Shown here piece by piece: positions 23,811-32,526 of a stretch of DNA of 32,873 nt (the first letter of the stretch is position 1; every line of letters starts with the position of its first letter). The notes under the pieces were generated by a model. It did no database searches and was not told the DNA's origin. It saw nothing but the letters and a program-made list of their open reading frames with translations. The position numbers and the translations under genes are program-made. Origin of the DNA: Myxococcota bacterium (GTDB taxonomy: Bacteria > Myxococcota_A > UBA9160 > UBA4427); assembly GCA_029243605.1 (NCBI GenBank), contig JAQWRT010000048.1, positions 1 through 32,873 of the forward strand, given 5' to 3'.

Positions 23811-25027
23811 CGAGCCTCCCCGGACTGCTCGTGGGCATCGGCCGCTTGGATGGCGTTGGAGCTGACCCGAACGATTCGCGTGTCACCGAAGGGCGTACCC
23901 ATTCCCGAATTGAGGACCAGTCCGAGGGCAAGTCCACGATCTGGATCCGCCCAGGCGCCGGAGCCTCCGATTCCGAAATGCCCGAACGCCCTGGGCGCGG
24001 CAACCCGCACCAGGGGAATCCGGTGATAACCAAGACGCCAATCCATGGGCATGGGGATGACCCGGCCCGGACGTCGACTCTGAATTTTTAAAGCTTCACC
24101 CAGGGTGCGCTCAGACACGAGGGAGTGGCCGTCGACCTGCCCTCCGCAGGCCAAGCCCGAGTAGATCCGGGCCAGGGATCGGGCGGTAAAGAAACCGCTC
24201 AGCGCGGGAACCTTCGCGGCCAGCATGGACTCGGAGTTCCAGTCCAGGCGATCGAAGCCCGGCGGCATGAAAACCGATTCCAGCTCATCGAGTTCAAAAT
24301 CATCCGACAACCCGCGAGCCGCCTGCTGGCGCTGGCGCCGAAGGAAGGGGCGCAGGATTGCCTCTCGCTGACCTCCGACTCCAGAACCTCCCCCCGTCCC
24401 CAAGACCTCGGCGCATCGCGACCGGGCATGCGCCGGGAGCCCGAGGTAGAGACCATCGAGGCCAAGGGGATACGCCAACTCGCTCTCGAGCAGGGACGAA
24501 ATGTCCTGGCCCGCAATTCGCTGAATCAGCTCGCCCACCAGCCAGCCGTAGGTCAGCCCGTGGTAGCCGTGGCACTCACCGGGGGGGTGGACAGGAGATG
24601 CCTTCTCCAGCACGCCCACCATATGACTCCAATCGAACATCTCCCGGGCATCGTTCACAAGACCCCTGATTCGGTAGAGACCCGCCTCGTGACAGAGCAG
24701 CTGGCGAACGGTAATCCCAGACTTTCCCGACTGACCAAACTCGGGCCAGTAATGACAGACCGGGGCGTCGTAGGCGGCCAGCCCTCGGTCCACGAGCATG
24801 TGCAGGAGGGTCGACAGGACTCCCTTGGTGGTCGACCAAGACAGGGCGAGGGTATCCTCCTCCCAGGGGTTGCCCTGGGAATCCCGAGTGCCTCCCCACA
24901 AATCGACCACGCACTCACCCCGGTAGTAGACGCAGAGCGCCGCCCCGCCGACCCCATCCTTCGGAAGCAACCGGGTGAGGCTCCGAGCCATGGGCGCAAA
25001 CCCTGAGTGAACGTATCCGGAGAGCAT
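23795..25027 (-). CDS. Class-C beta-lactamase-fold serine hydrolase (family VIII esterase-like)
   Basis: This 410-residue protein has the serine-hydrolase SxxK motif as SWSTTKG (Ser65, Lys68) and the Tyr element in GYHGLTYGWLVGEL (Tyr155). The third element is GHFGIGGSGAWADP near residue 365. The YHGLTYGW block is typical of LACTB/EstB-like esterases and not of true class C enzymes. The substrate is probably an ester or small amide. No signal peptide is obvious, so it is likely cytoplasmic. It follows the small lipoprotein gene after 31 bp on the same strand. Its 3' end overlaps the converging solute-binding gene by 16 bp. Confidence 0.85.
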   Translation of the reverse strand: MLSGYVHSGFAPMARSLTRLLPKDGVGGAALCVYYRGECVVDLWGGTRDSQGNPWEEDTLALSWSTTKGVLSTLLHMLVDRGLAAYDAPVCHYWPEFGQSGKSGITVRQLLCHEAGLYRIRGLVNDAREMFDWSHMVGVLEKASPVHPPGECHGYHGLTYGWLVGELIQRIAGQDISSLLESELAYPLGLDGLYLGLPAHARSRCAEVLGTGGGSGVGGQREAILRPFLRRQRQQAARGLSDDFELDELESVFMPPGFDRLDWNSESMLAAKVPALSGFFTARSLARIYSGLACGGQVDGHSLVSERTLGEALKIQSRRPGRVIPMPMDWRLGYHRIPLVRVAAPRAFGHFGIGGSGAWADPDRGLALGLVLNSGMGTPFGDTRIVRVSSNAIQAADAHEQSGEARYSVG

Positions 25028-25058
25028 TTTCTATTTCCCTTCCCGGGTGAGCCTTGGC

Positions 25059-25508
25059 CTAGCGCCACCCGCGTGCAAAGCAGTTCTCCACTAGCATCCA
25101 GTCCACCCCCAGCAGGCCATCGTGCCGGAGAACACAGCCGGCGAGCCGTTTCGACTCCACGGCTTCGGAGTCCAGAGAGGCCCGCTGAAAGACGGGGACC
25201 AGTTTCTGGTAGGACTCGTCGGCGTAACGGCGGCAGCTTTCCAGGGCCACCGCGTATTCGCCGAATTTCGCCTGGCAGTAGGCGAGTTCTGGATCCGCCA
25301 GTGCATCGGTCAGCCGGGCCTCAAGCGCTGGGTCTCGGCTGACCCCTCCTGGGGACGCATCGCCCTCGAGGGAGAAGGCCGCCAACTGCCCCGCGGAGAG
25401 GAAGGCCGAGGGAGGTCCGGCGAGATCGGGTTGCCCGGGCGAGCGGCACCCCCCCACGACGGCACACGCCACGAGGAATACGCCCCAAGCCAGAATTCTC
25501 TTTTCCAT
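25059..25508 (-). CDS. Small lipoprotein of unknown function
   Basis: This 149-residue protein begins with a clear lipoprotein signal: MEKRILAWGVFLVACAVVGGC, a hydrophobic core and a VGGC lipobox (Cys21). The mature part has a disordered Pro/Ser/Gly stretch, then a helical segment with several Cys (ELAYCQAKFGEYAVALESC, then GCVLRHD and VENCF). No known family is recognised. A G-rich run directly before the ATG serves as ribosome binding site. It is 31 bp ahead of the serine hydrolase gene, so probably in one unit. Confidence 0.7.
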   Translation of the reverse strand: MEKRILAWGVFLVACAVVGGCRSPGQPDLAGPPSAFLSAGQLAAFSLEGDASPGGVSRDPALEARLTDALADPELAYCQAKFGEYAVALESCRRYADESYQKLVPVFQRASLDSEAVESKRLAGCVLRHDGLLGVDWMLVENCFARGWR

Positions 25509-25608
25509 TCCGCCCCCCCGAAAAGCCGGATCCGGGCCGAACCCAGCTCCTGGGGGGGGATATCGGGCGGTTTGGGAGTTGGCTTGAGAAAACGGCGGCA
25601 GAAAAGGC

Positions 25609-26757
25609 TCAGGGAGCGGAGAGCAATTCGACGAAAAAGTCGGTCATGGCCTCGACCTGGGCGACTTCGACGTATTCACGCGCGGTATGGGCCCTTAGAA
25701 TCGACCCTGGGCCCATGACGACCCCTGGAATCCCAGCCGCCTCGAAGACCCCGGCATCGGTTCCGAAGGCGACGCTCGAGCACTCACCGGGCCGACCCAG
25801 GGATTCCAAGGCCCGGACGCAGCCTTGGGCCGCCGGATGCTCGATGGGAGTCGAAAGCGTGGGCTTCTCCAGGCCGCAGGAGACGATTTCAACCTCATCG
25901 GCCACCTGGGCGTCGAAGAGCGCCGCCTCCAATTCGGCCCGGGCGCTCGCCAGGGTCTCACCCGGAAGCAGGCGCCGGTCCGCCACGAGGAACGCCCGAT
26001 CCGGAACCACATTCGGAGCGTGGCCGCCGTTCATGACGCCGATCGAGAGAGTGGCCGGCCCCAACTCGGGATCCACTCGACCGGCCAGGCGTTGGCCGAG
26101 TTCATCCAAGGCAATGGCCGCCCTGGACAGAAGCACGATCGCGTTCTTGCCCTCGGCCGGGTTCGAAGCGTGCACCGCATGCCCGCGGGCCTCCATGTGG
26201 ACGTGGACCACTCCCTTATGACTGCAGGCAACCTTCAGTTCGGTGGGTTCCGTCGCCAGCACCCAATCCGGGCGGCGCTCCCCCAATGCGCCCAGGACGT
26301 CCCGGACGCCCTGACTTCCCAACTCCTCGTCGGCTTCACCCACAAGGATCAGATTCCGCGCGAGCTTGCCTCTCCCGAGAACGCGCTCGAGGGCGGCGAC
26401 GAGGGCCGCCATCCCGGCCTTCGTATCGCACGAGCCGCGCCCATAGAGTTTTCCGCTCTCCAACCTGGGATCAAAGGGCGGGATCTCCATCCCATCCACG
26501 GGGACCGTGTCGAGATGCGAAGCCACGAGCACCGTTTCGAGTGCGGGCCCCGAGCCCCGAATCTCGGCCACGACGCTCGGCCGCTCAGGCGAGCCCACCA
26601 GCGCCGCGTCGATTCCGAGGCGACCCAATTCGGCTTTCAAATGCCCGGCGTAGGCGGCCTCACCGACGATCTGGTCCGGGATATCCGAGCGTCCCATTGG
26701 GTTGACCGAGGGGATCGCGACAAAATCCTGCAGATACTCCAGCGCGCGTTCGGCCAT
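25609..26757 (-). CDS. M20-family metallo-deacylase (ArgE/DapE-like)
   Basis: This 382-residue dizinc hydrolase removes acyl groups from amino acids or cleaves small peptides. Metal ligands and catalytic residues are visible: HLDTVP (His81, with Asp83), GRGSCDTKAGMAAL (Asp111), GEADEE (Glu144-Glu145), ATEPT (Glu170) and ILRAHTAREYV near the C-terminus. The dimerisation domain lies at about 180-290. Within the family the ArgE and DapE roles cannot be separated by eye. There are no arginine or lysine pathway neighbours, so a broad peptide or N-acyl-amino-acid hydrolase is also possible. The ATG at 26757 has GAGGAG 11 bp upstream. The MFS gene diverges from it. Confidence 0.88.
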   Translation of the reverse strand: MAERALEYLQDFVAIPSVNPMGRSDIPDQIVGEAAYAGHLKAELGRLGIDAALVGSPERPSVVAEIRGSGPALETVLVASHLDTVPVDGMEIPPFDPRLESGKLYGRGSCDTKAGMAALVAALERVLGRGKLARNLILVGEADEELGSQGVRDVLGALGERRPDWVLATEPTELKVACSHKGVVHVHMEARGHAVHASNPAEGKNAIVLLSRAAIALDELGQRLAGRVDPELGPATLSIGVMNGGHAPNVVPDRAFLVADRRLLPGETLASARAELEAALFDAQVADEVEIVSCGLEKPTLSTPIEHPAAQGCVRALESLGRPGECSSVAFGTDAGVFEAAGIPGVVMGPGSILRAHTAREYVEVAQVEAMTDFFVELLSAP

Positions 26758-26930
26758 GGTTCGATCTTCTCCTCAGCGCCAGCCTAGCCGTTCGACCTCG
26801 CCGAATCCTCCCCCTATCCCCCACATGCCAATCCTGCTAAGCGTCACCCGGGTCGCGTTTCCGAGTTCCGGTTCGACCCGGACTGCTCCCTCCTTTGGAA
26901 AGAGATCTGCGTGCCGGACACACGAAAAGA

Positions 26931-28334
26931 ATGAGCAAAAAAAACCAGACAAACCTGGAAGCGGACAAGGTCACTCCCTACCTCGCTTCCCTGTTCGCCC
27001 TGCTCTCAACCGCCACTCTTTTCGATGGGTTCGACTCGGCGATGCTCAGCTTTGCTGCGCCGGATGTACGGGCCACCCTGGGCATCAGCCGGGACGAATG
27101 GGGCATGGTCTCGGGGCTGACGCGAATGGGGGTGATGGTCTCCTTCGTCTTCCTGCTCTCCGCCGACCATCTCGGGCGCCGAACGGTGATGATGATCACC
27201 ATCGTCGGCTTCGCCGTGGCCAATGGCTTGACGGCATTCGTCACCTCGACGGAAGGTTTCGTCATCGCCCAATTCTTCGCCCGCATCTTTCTCACCGCCG
27301 AATACGCCCTGGCCGTGATCATGATCGGCGAAGAATATCCCGCCCGACTCCGGGGCAGAGCCATCGCAGTCCTCACCAGCCTCTCCACCGCAGGCGTCAT
27401 GCTGATGGCCAAGGTTCAGCCCTATGTGCTGGTGCCCGAGGGCGAAGACGGCGGCTGGCTCCACCATCTGGGGCTGGACCTCGTCAGGTTCGGCCAGGAC
27501 TTCTTTGGCATGGCCATCCAAACCGAGAGCTGGCGAGCCCTCTACGTGCTCGGCGCGATCCCCCTGGTCCTCGTCATTGTGCTCCGCTTCAGCATCCGAG
27601 AAACCAGGCGTTTCGAGCATAGCCAGGAGCAGAAGGAAAACTCGAAAAGCGATGAGCCCGCCTGGCGTCGGCACTGGCGCGATGCCCGGCGCCCCTGGGA
27701 TCCTCGCTACCGGGGACGCACGGCGATCGTCGCCCTGCTCTGGAATTGTGTTCATATCGTCACGGCTCCGTCGGTGGTCTACTGGGTGATCTTCGCACGC
27801 GAAGATCTAGGTCTGACCACCACCCAGGTCGGCGACATCGTTTTCTGGGGGTATGGAGGCGGGGTCGCGGGGCATTTCGTCGCGGGCTGGCTCATCGACT
27901 CCATCGGCCGCAAACGGACTTGCGCGGGTTTCTACGTCGCCGCGGCCATCTCTATTTTTTGGCTCTATCACCACCCCACTCTCTTCGGGCAATATTTCTG
28001 GATGGTCTCCACGGTCTTCTGCTTCGGCGCCGCCATGACCGCAACCCATGTCTACGCCTCGGAACTCTTCCCCACGGAGATCCGTGCCACCGGCTACGGG
28101 TGGACGACCAATTTCCTCGGGCGTATCACCGAGGTGATCACCCCCATGGCCATCGGCGCCCTGTTGATCCCGCTCAACGACGATATCCCCGCCGCCATCG
28201 CGGTGGTCGCCGTTGGGCCCATCCTTGGCGCCATCGCGGTGCTCCGCTACGCCCCCGAGACTCAGGGACTCACCCTGGAACAGGTTCAGGATCATTTCGA
28301 CCAAGAGAATGCAGCCGAGAAGGCTCTCGACTAG
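26931..28334 (+). CDS. Major facilitator superfamily transporter (AAHS/sugar-porter-like)
   Basis: This 467-residue protein has about 12 membrane helices. TM1 holds LFDGFDSAML, the DGFD feature common in aromatic-acid:H+ symporters; motif A appears as SADHLGRRTVMM between TM2 and TM3 and again as GWLIDSIGRKRT in the second half. The central loop (about residues 220-265) is highly charged. YASELFPTEIRATGYGW is the typical sugar/organic-acid-porter block near TM10-11, and the tail ends APETQGLTLEQ. ATG 26931 is preferred over TTG 26895 because homology begins after it. Substrate is unknown; a carboxylate or sugar is likely. It ends in front of a hairpin shared with the converging gene. Confidence 0.88.
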   Translation: MSKKNQTNLEADKVTPYLASLFALLSTATLFDGFDSAMLSFAAPDVRATLGISRDEWGMVSGLTRMGVMVSFVFLLSADHLGRRTVMMITIVGFAVANGLTAFVTSTEGFVIAQFFARIFLTAEYALAVIMIGEEYPARLRGRAIAVLTSLSTAGVMLMAKVQPYVLVPEGEDGGWLHHLGLDLVRFGQDFFGMAIQTESWRALYVLGAIPLVLVIVLRFSIRETRRFEHSQEQKENSKSDEPAWRRHWRDARRPWDPRYRGRTAIVALLWNCVHIVTAPSVVYWVIFAREDLGLTTTQVGDIVFWGYGGGVAGHFVAGWLIDSIGRKRTCAGFYVAAAISIFWLYHHPTLFGQYFWMVSTVFCFGAAMTATHVYASELFPTEIRATGYGWTTNFLGRITEVITPMAIGALLIPLNDDIPAAIAVVAVGPILGAIAVLRYAPETQGLTLEQVQDHFDQENAAEKALD

Positions 28335-28366
28335 CTCAAGGCGTCGCGTCGGCGTTTCGCGATAGG

Positions 28367-28387
28367 GGAGCGCCATCACGGCGCTCC
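28367..28387. terminator. Bidirectional terminator hairpin between converging genes
   Basis: GGAGCGCC (28367-28374) and GGCGCTCC (28380-28387) form a perfect 8-bp stem with loop ATCAC. It lies midway between two converging stop codons (28334 and 28396), so it can serve both strands. There is no strong T-run. Confidence 0.65.
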
Positions 28388-28395
28388 TAATCAGG

Positions 28396-28947
28396 CTACT
28401 GAGTCTTCCCGGCTTCCATCCGCTGCTTCCGCATGGCTTTCATCATCTCCTGGCGCTGCTTCTGACGCATGCTCTTGTACTTGACCTGCTGCTCGGGATC
28501 GAGGAGCGGATCGATCAGGTCTCCCATCTTGCGCAACTGCATCTGCACCTGAACACCGAAGGCCATGGCCGTGAGTTCGCCCGACTCGAAGCGCGACCGA
28601 AGCTTCTGAAGGTCGGCAACCCCGTCGGTGACGACCTCCCGGACGTCCGTCTGCTGCTCGGGGGAGAGTGCCAGGTCCTCGTCCAATTCGGTCATGATCT
28701 GAGACACGCCCTCTTCACCGCTGGGCAGGCGGCCGAGTTGATCGCGAACCTGCTGCTCCATGGGCGACTTCGCCTGAGCGCCCCCATCCCCCTCTTCGGC
28801 CAAGGCGAGCGGCGTGTAGAGCAGGCCGAGAATCAGCGAGCAGAGGACCCACGCTCTCCCTCGTCGGGCCAGCGGGCTGCGGCGCTTCTCTTCTCTCGAG
28901 GGAATCGGCGAGGACTGGGCGGGGGCGGTGCTGGAATCGGACAGCAT
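28396..28947 (-). CDS. Periplasmic Spy/CpxP-like helical protein
   Basis: This 183-residue protein has a polar N-terminal stretch of about 30 residues and then a signal peptide (VLCSLILGLLYTPLALA, likely cut ALA/E). The mature part is all helical and strongly charged. It contains two LxPEQQ motifs, ALSPEQQTDVREVV and LLDPEQQVKYKSMRQKQRQ, that recall the LTxxQ repeats of Spy and CpxP periplasmic chaperone and stress proteins. The tail is Met/Lys/Arg-rich (MRQKQRQEMMKAMRKQRM), which could bind metal or anionic ligands. The ATG at 28947 has GGAG at 6-bp spacing. Homology to Spy is suggested by motif only. No envelope-stress regulator is nearby. Confidence 0.65.
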   Translation of the reverse strand: MLSDSSTAPAQSSPIPSREEKRRSPLARRGRAWVLCSLILGLLYTPLALAEEGDGGAQAKSPMEQQVRDQLGRLPSGEEGVSQIMTELDEDLALSPEQQTDVREVVTDGVADLQKLRSRFESGELTAMAFGVQVQMQLRKMGDLIDPLLDPEQQVKYKSMRQKQRQEMMKAMRKQRMEAGKTQ

Positions 28948-29074
28948 AAAAATCTCCAGGTGGCTGGCAGGGGTAGACTCGGCGAGACGCCGGGCAGCAC
29001 GGTGACTCGTCGACTGGGGAAGCCTAGTGCGCTTCCACCCGGGCTGCCTCGCCCCCCCCCGGCCCCAGCGCTCT

Positions 29075-29935
29075 CTAGAGTCGGGCGTGGCGAAGCTCTG
29101 TCTCGAGGATCGCCACGCAGCCGAGGGCCTCGAGCGCGTCGGCGACTCGCGGGATTTCGTTTTTTTCCACCATCACCTTAACCCCCAGCCAGTCCGAATC
29201 GTGCAGGGGCTGAACCGTGGGGGACGAAAATCCAGGGGTGATGGCTCGAGCCTCATCGATCTTCGCGACCGGGCAATTGTATTCGAGCAGGGAGTAGCGG
29301 TCGGCGGCGAGCACACCGTCGATGCGCCGAATCAGCTTTTGGGCACCCTCGGAATCCCGAGGAGAAGCGTTCCCAATCAGCACGGCTTCGGCCGAGAGCA
29401 CCTGGTCGATCTCCACCAGATCATTCTCCACCAGGCTATTCCCCGTCTCGACGATTTCGACGATGGCATCGACGAGGCCGAGCAGAACCATCCCCTCCAC
29501 GGCCCCCTGGATCTCGAGGATATGAACGTCGGCCACACCGTTGCGTTCGAAATATGCGCGCGCCAATTCGACAAATTTGGCGCCTACCACCCGGCCCGCG
29601 AGATCGCCGGGGGCCCGGTAGGAAGCGTCCTTATGAACCGCCACCGAAAGGCGGCAGCGCCCGAAACCCAGGTGGCGATGAATCTCCACCGGTCGGCCCT
29701 TCTCTTCCACTTGGTCGCTGCCCGTGATCCCGAGGTCCACCACGCCCTCGGAGACCAACACTGGAATATCCGCGACGTTGCAGAAGATGATCCGAACTCC
29801 GCTCTCGGGACAATCGGCAAAGAGCCGGCGGCCGGAGATTCGGAAGCGAAGCCCTGCCCTCTCGAGCACGCTGAGAGCATTTTCGCGCAGTCGCCCCTTG
29901 GATGGGGCCGCGATCAGTAGACCCGGCTCAGCCAA
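29075..29935 (-). CDS. hisG: ATP phosphoribosyltransferase, long form
   Basis: This 286-residue enzyme catalyses the first step of histidine synthesis, joining ATP and PRPP. LLIAAPSKGRL opens the family alignment. DLGITGSDQVEEKG follows, and the PRPP-binding block DAIVEIVETGNSLVEND is present. The C-terminal ~75 residues (SSPTVQPLHDSDWLGVKVMV and the rest) form the ACT-like regulatory domain of the long form, so no HisZ partner is needed and histidine feedback is likely. The start is TTG at 29935, overlapping the hisE stop, with GGGAGG about 9 bp upstream; a longer in-frame reading to 30010 runs through hisE and is rejected. Confidence 0.93.
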   Translation of the reverse strand: MAEPGLLIAAPSKGRLRENALSVLERAGLRFRISGRRLFADCPESGVRIIFCNVADIPVLVSEGVVDLGITGSDQVEEKGRPVEIHRHLGFGRCRLSVAVHKDASYRAPGDLAGRVVGAKFVELARAYFERNGVADVHILEIQGAVEGMVLLGLVDAIVEIVETGNSLVENDLVEIDQVLSAEAVLIGNASPRDSEGAQKLIRRIDGVLAADRYSLLEYNCPVAKIDEARAITPGFSSPTVQPLHDSDWLGVKVMVEKNEIPRVADALEALGCVAILETELRHARL

Positions 29936-30263
29936 TGGGGTCGCCCTCCCGAGCGGCCTTTTCCGCCAGACCGCCCACACCGAACCGCTCTTCCAGAACG
30001 CGATAAACATCGGACGGGCGAAGCCCTGCGCCGGCGAGCAGAACCCATGCGTGAAAAATCAAGTCGGCGAACTCCCGGGCGCTGTGCTCGCTGTCTCCAG
30101 CAGCCACCGCCTCGATGGTTTCCTCGGCTTCCTCTCGCACCTTGGCCGCCATGGCCTCAACCCCGCCGTCCAGGAGGGAAACGACGTAGCTGTCCTCGGG
30201 ACGCTCCAATCGGCGCGCTTCGATCACCTCGAAGAGCCGGTCCAGAATCTCCGATTTGGCCAT
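29928..30263 (-). CDS. hisE: Phosphoribosyl-ATP pyrophosphatase
   Basis: This 111-residue all-helical enzyme performs the second step of histidine synthesis, releasing pyrophosphate from phosphoribosyl-ATP. The MazG-like metal-binding segment is KVREEAEETIEAV, with the second acidic helix EFADLIFHAWVLLAGAGL. Its length fits a free-standing HisE, not a HisIE fusion. It overlaps hisG by 8 bp, so the two successive enzymes are translationally coupled. The ATG at 30263 has GGGAG just upstream. Other his genes are not in the window. Confidence 0.93.
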   Translation of the reverse strand: MAKSEILDRLFEVIEARRLERPEDSYVVSLLDGGVEAMAAKVREEAEETIEAVAAGDSEHSAREFADLIFHAWVLLAGAGLRPSDVYRVLEERFGVGGLAEKAAREGDPIG

Positions 30264-30378
30264 TTTCTCCCGTTCCCTCCCGCTCCCCTAAAACTCGCCC
30301 CAGGCGCGATGAGCCGAGCCTAGCAAAGGGCAACCGGGCTTCGGAAACGCGCGAACGAAGAGTGCTCCCGGGGAGCGC

Positions 30379-32265
30379 TCACTCGGAGCCGTTCGCACTC
30401 TCCAAGCCGGATTCACAGCCGAGGTCGGCATGGCTCTGGGCGTAGGACTCGGCGCCAGTCTCGGCATTCCATTCCCCAGGACCGCCGAAGAGATCCTTGA
30501 AGAGCCCGCACCGCTCGGCATCACTGAGCCCGGGCTCCGACATCAGGCCACTGAGCACATGCTCTCCGCTGACCGCTTCCAAGGACATACGGATCCCCCC
30601 GTCCTGGAGCGTGTCGAAGATCAGGAAGCGAGCTTCGCCCGACGACCAAGCCGACCATAGGGGAAGCTCCCCGCCCCGCCCCCGGCCCGGATCTCCGCTA
30701 TAAGCGAATTCGGCCCAGTAGGACATCATGGCGTCCGAGACCCGGCGGCGTCCGGGCCCCCCCTCCTCGTCGAAGAGCGCTTCGCTCATGGTTTCATCGC
30801 CGAAACGGAAATGGCCGAAGACGAAGGGGATCTCCATCCCGTGGGCCGCCCCGAGTAGGACGCCGAAATCCGTCCCCAGGCGAACGGGCTCCTCGTCCCA
30901 GTCGAATCGATAGGCGTACACCCCCGACGACGACGTCTGCGCGAGTACTCGAGCCGGCTCGTCGACTCCGCGCGCCTTCCAGAGATCGCTGTGCAGGCGC
31001 GCGATCAGGTTGTATCGCGTCTCGTCCTTGATCCGCATCATCCCGAGGTTGCTACTGACCTGCTCGGGATTCTGAAAAAGGAAGAGCTTGGCTTCGTCCC
31101 GGTTACTGCCCAGGATGATGGGAACGTCGCTATAGGCTCCGGGCTCGGCGAATAAATCGATGACCGGGGTCTCGGGGAGCACGACCCCGTCTCGGATCAC
31201 GCGCGGCGGATCGATCCGCGCGGCACTGCCTTCCAAACGATACCCGGCATAGAGTTCCTCGGGGCTCTGACGCCGGAGGTAGCTGGCGATTTCCGCAGCC
31301 TCCAACCCCTCGGCGAAAAATTTTGCGCTCTCCCGACCCGAGGCCGTCCCATCCTGGATCAATAGGCGCAAAACGAGTTCGTTAGCGCTGAAGGCATCGC
31401 CCGGTGAGTCCTCGTCGACGTAGTTCACCGCCTCGGCCAGGGAGACCGAGGCCAGGGAACCGCTCTGGACGATCGCCCGGTGGAAGAGCCCGGCCGCCGC
31501 CGGAGAAGCGATCAGGCTGATCGTATTCTGCCCCCCCGCCGACTCGCCGAAGACCGTCACGTTCCCCGGGTCGCCCCCGAAGAACTCGATATTCTCGCGC
31601 ACCCAGCGAAGCGCCTCGATGAGATCGAGGGTCCCAAAATTGGCGCTCGCTTCCTGGGGTTCTGGGCCGAGCACGGCGGGATGGGCGAACCAGCCCAGGG
31701 GACCCAAGCGATAGTTCACCGACACCACCACCACGTCGTGGCGGCCCGCCAGGAGCGCGCCCTCGTAGAACGCGTCCGCCGTCCCGATGGTGTTGGCGCC
31801 GCCGTGAATCCACAGCATCACCGGCAACCGCTCGTCACCGGAGGGGACCTCGGACGCGTCGAAACGCGGGGCCCAGACATTCAGCGCGAGGCAGTCCTCG
31901 CTGCCCACCAGAGTTCCAGGGGGAGCCGTAGCCACGCCCCCCATGGGGCTCGCCAACTGAACGCAGGGCGAGCCGTAGGCCAGAGCATCGAGGGTGTCGG
32001 TCCAGGGCTCGGCGCGCTGGGGAGCTCGCCAACGCGCCTCCCCCACCGGCGCCGCGGCGTAGGGAATCCCCAGCCAGGCATGGCTCTGGGCCGGACCGGC
32101 GAAGCCGACGACGCTGCCCTGGGTCGTCAGCCGCTCCGAGGCGACATCGGCGATCTTGAGGCTCGCATTCTCGGGCTCGGGCGGCGGCTCACTCGTGAGC
32201 AGCACGCCCACCAAGAGAGCGAGACCGAGGAGTCCCAGCAAGAGGCCGGCGGGCCACCTTCTCAT
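30379..32265 (-). CDS. Type-B carboxylesterase with N-terminal membrane anchor or signal
   Basis: This 628-residue alpha/beta-hydrolase hydrolyses carboxylic esters. The nucleophile elbow is FGESAGG (Ser242). LPVMLWIHGGANTIGT is the oxyanion-hole block; the acid is probably in GSNRDEAKLFLF, and the His is in AAHGMEIPFVFGHF. EDCLALNVWAP and FGGDPGNVTVFG are also typical. The N-terminus MRRWPAGLLLGLLGLALLVGVLL is a signal peptide or anchor, placing the enzyme outside the cytoplasm. ATG 32265 is chosen because the signal begins directly after it; an in-frame start at 32358 adds only an Arg/Gly-rich stretch. The tail beyond residue ~575 is acidic. The substrate is unknown. Confidence 0.9.
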   Translation of the reverse strand: MRRWPAGLLLGLLGLALLVGVLLTSEPPPEPENASLKIADVASERLTTQGSVVGFAGPAQSHAWLGIPYAAAPVGEARWRAPQRAEPWTDTLDALAYGSPCVQLASPMGGVATAPPGTLVGSEDCLALNVWAPRFDASEVPSGDERLPVMLWIHGGANTIGTADAFYEGALLAGRHDVVVVSVNYRLGPLGWFAHPAVLGPEPQEASANFGTLDLIEALRWVRENIEFFGGDPGNVTVFGESAGGQNTISLIASPAAAGLFHRAIVQSGSLASVSLAEAVNYVDEDSPGDAFSANELVLRLLIQDGTASGRESAKFFAEGLEAAEIASYLRRQSPEELYAGYRLEGSAARIDPPRVIRDGVVLPETPVIDLFAEPGAYSDVPIILGSNRDEAKLFLFQNPEQVSSNLGMMRIKDETRYNLIARLHSDLWKARGVDEPARVLAQTSSSGVYAYRFDWDEEPVRLGTDFGVLLGAAHGMEIPFVFGHFRFGDETMSEALFDEEGGPGRRRVSDAMMSYWAEFAYSGDPGRGRGGELPLWSAWSSGEARFLIFDTLQDGGIRMSLEAVSGEHVLSGLMSEPGLSDAERCGLFKDLFGGPGEWNAETGAESYAQSHADLGCESGLESANGSE

Positions 32266-32526
32266 GCCTCCCCCATCCTTCCTGCGTCGCGCATGGTTCG
32301 AATTTCCGATCCTGCCCGGATGACCTGGCTCGCCGGGCCTTCGGGACGATGGCAGCACCCGGTCGAGGCTAACTTCGCCAGCTTAACACCTGACCTCGAA
32401 CGCGTCCGGGAAGAGCCGCTTTCTTCCGCGCAAAACAAGAAAAATTTCCCGACGCAAACTCCGAACCGCGTGCTCCGGCCTACGTCGCGCTGGGCTATCT
32501 CTTGGCGTCAGGAGATCTCGCCGTCG
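32266..32526. other. Intergenic region between the divergent carboxylesterase and GNAT genes
   Basis: This 260-bp region carries the start signals of two divergent genes. I see AGGAG at 32510-32514 for the GNAT gene but no clear promoter, hairpin or small gene. Confidence 0.5.
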
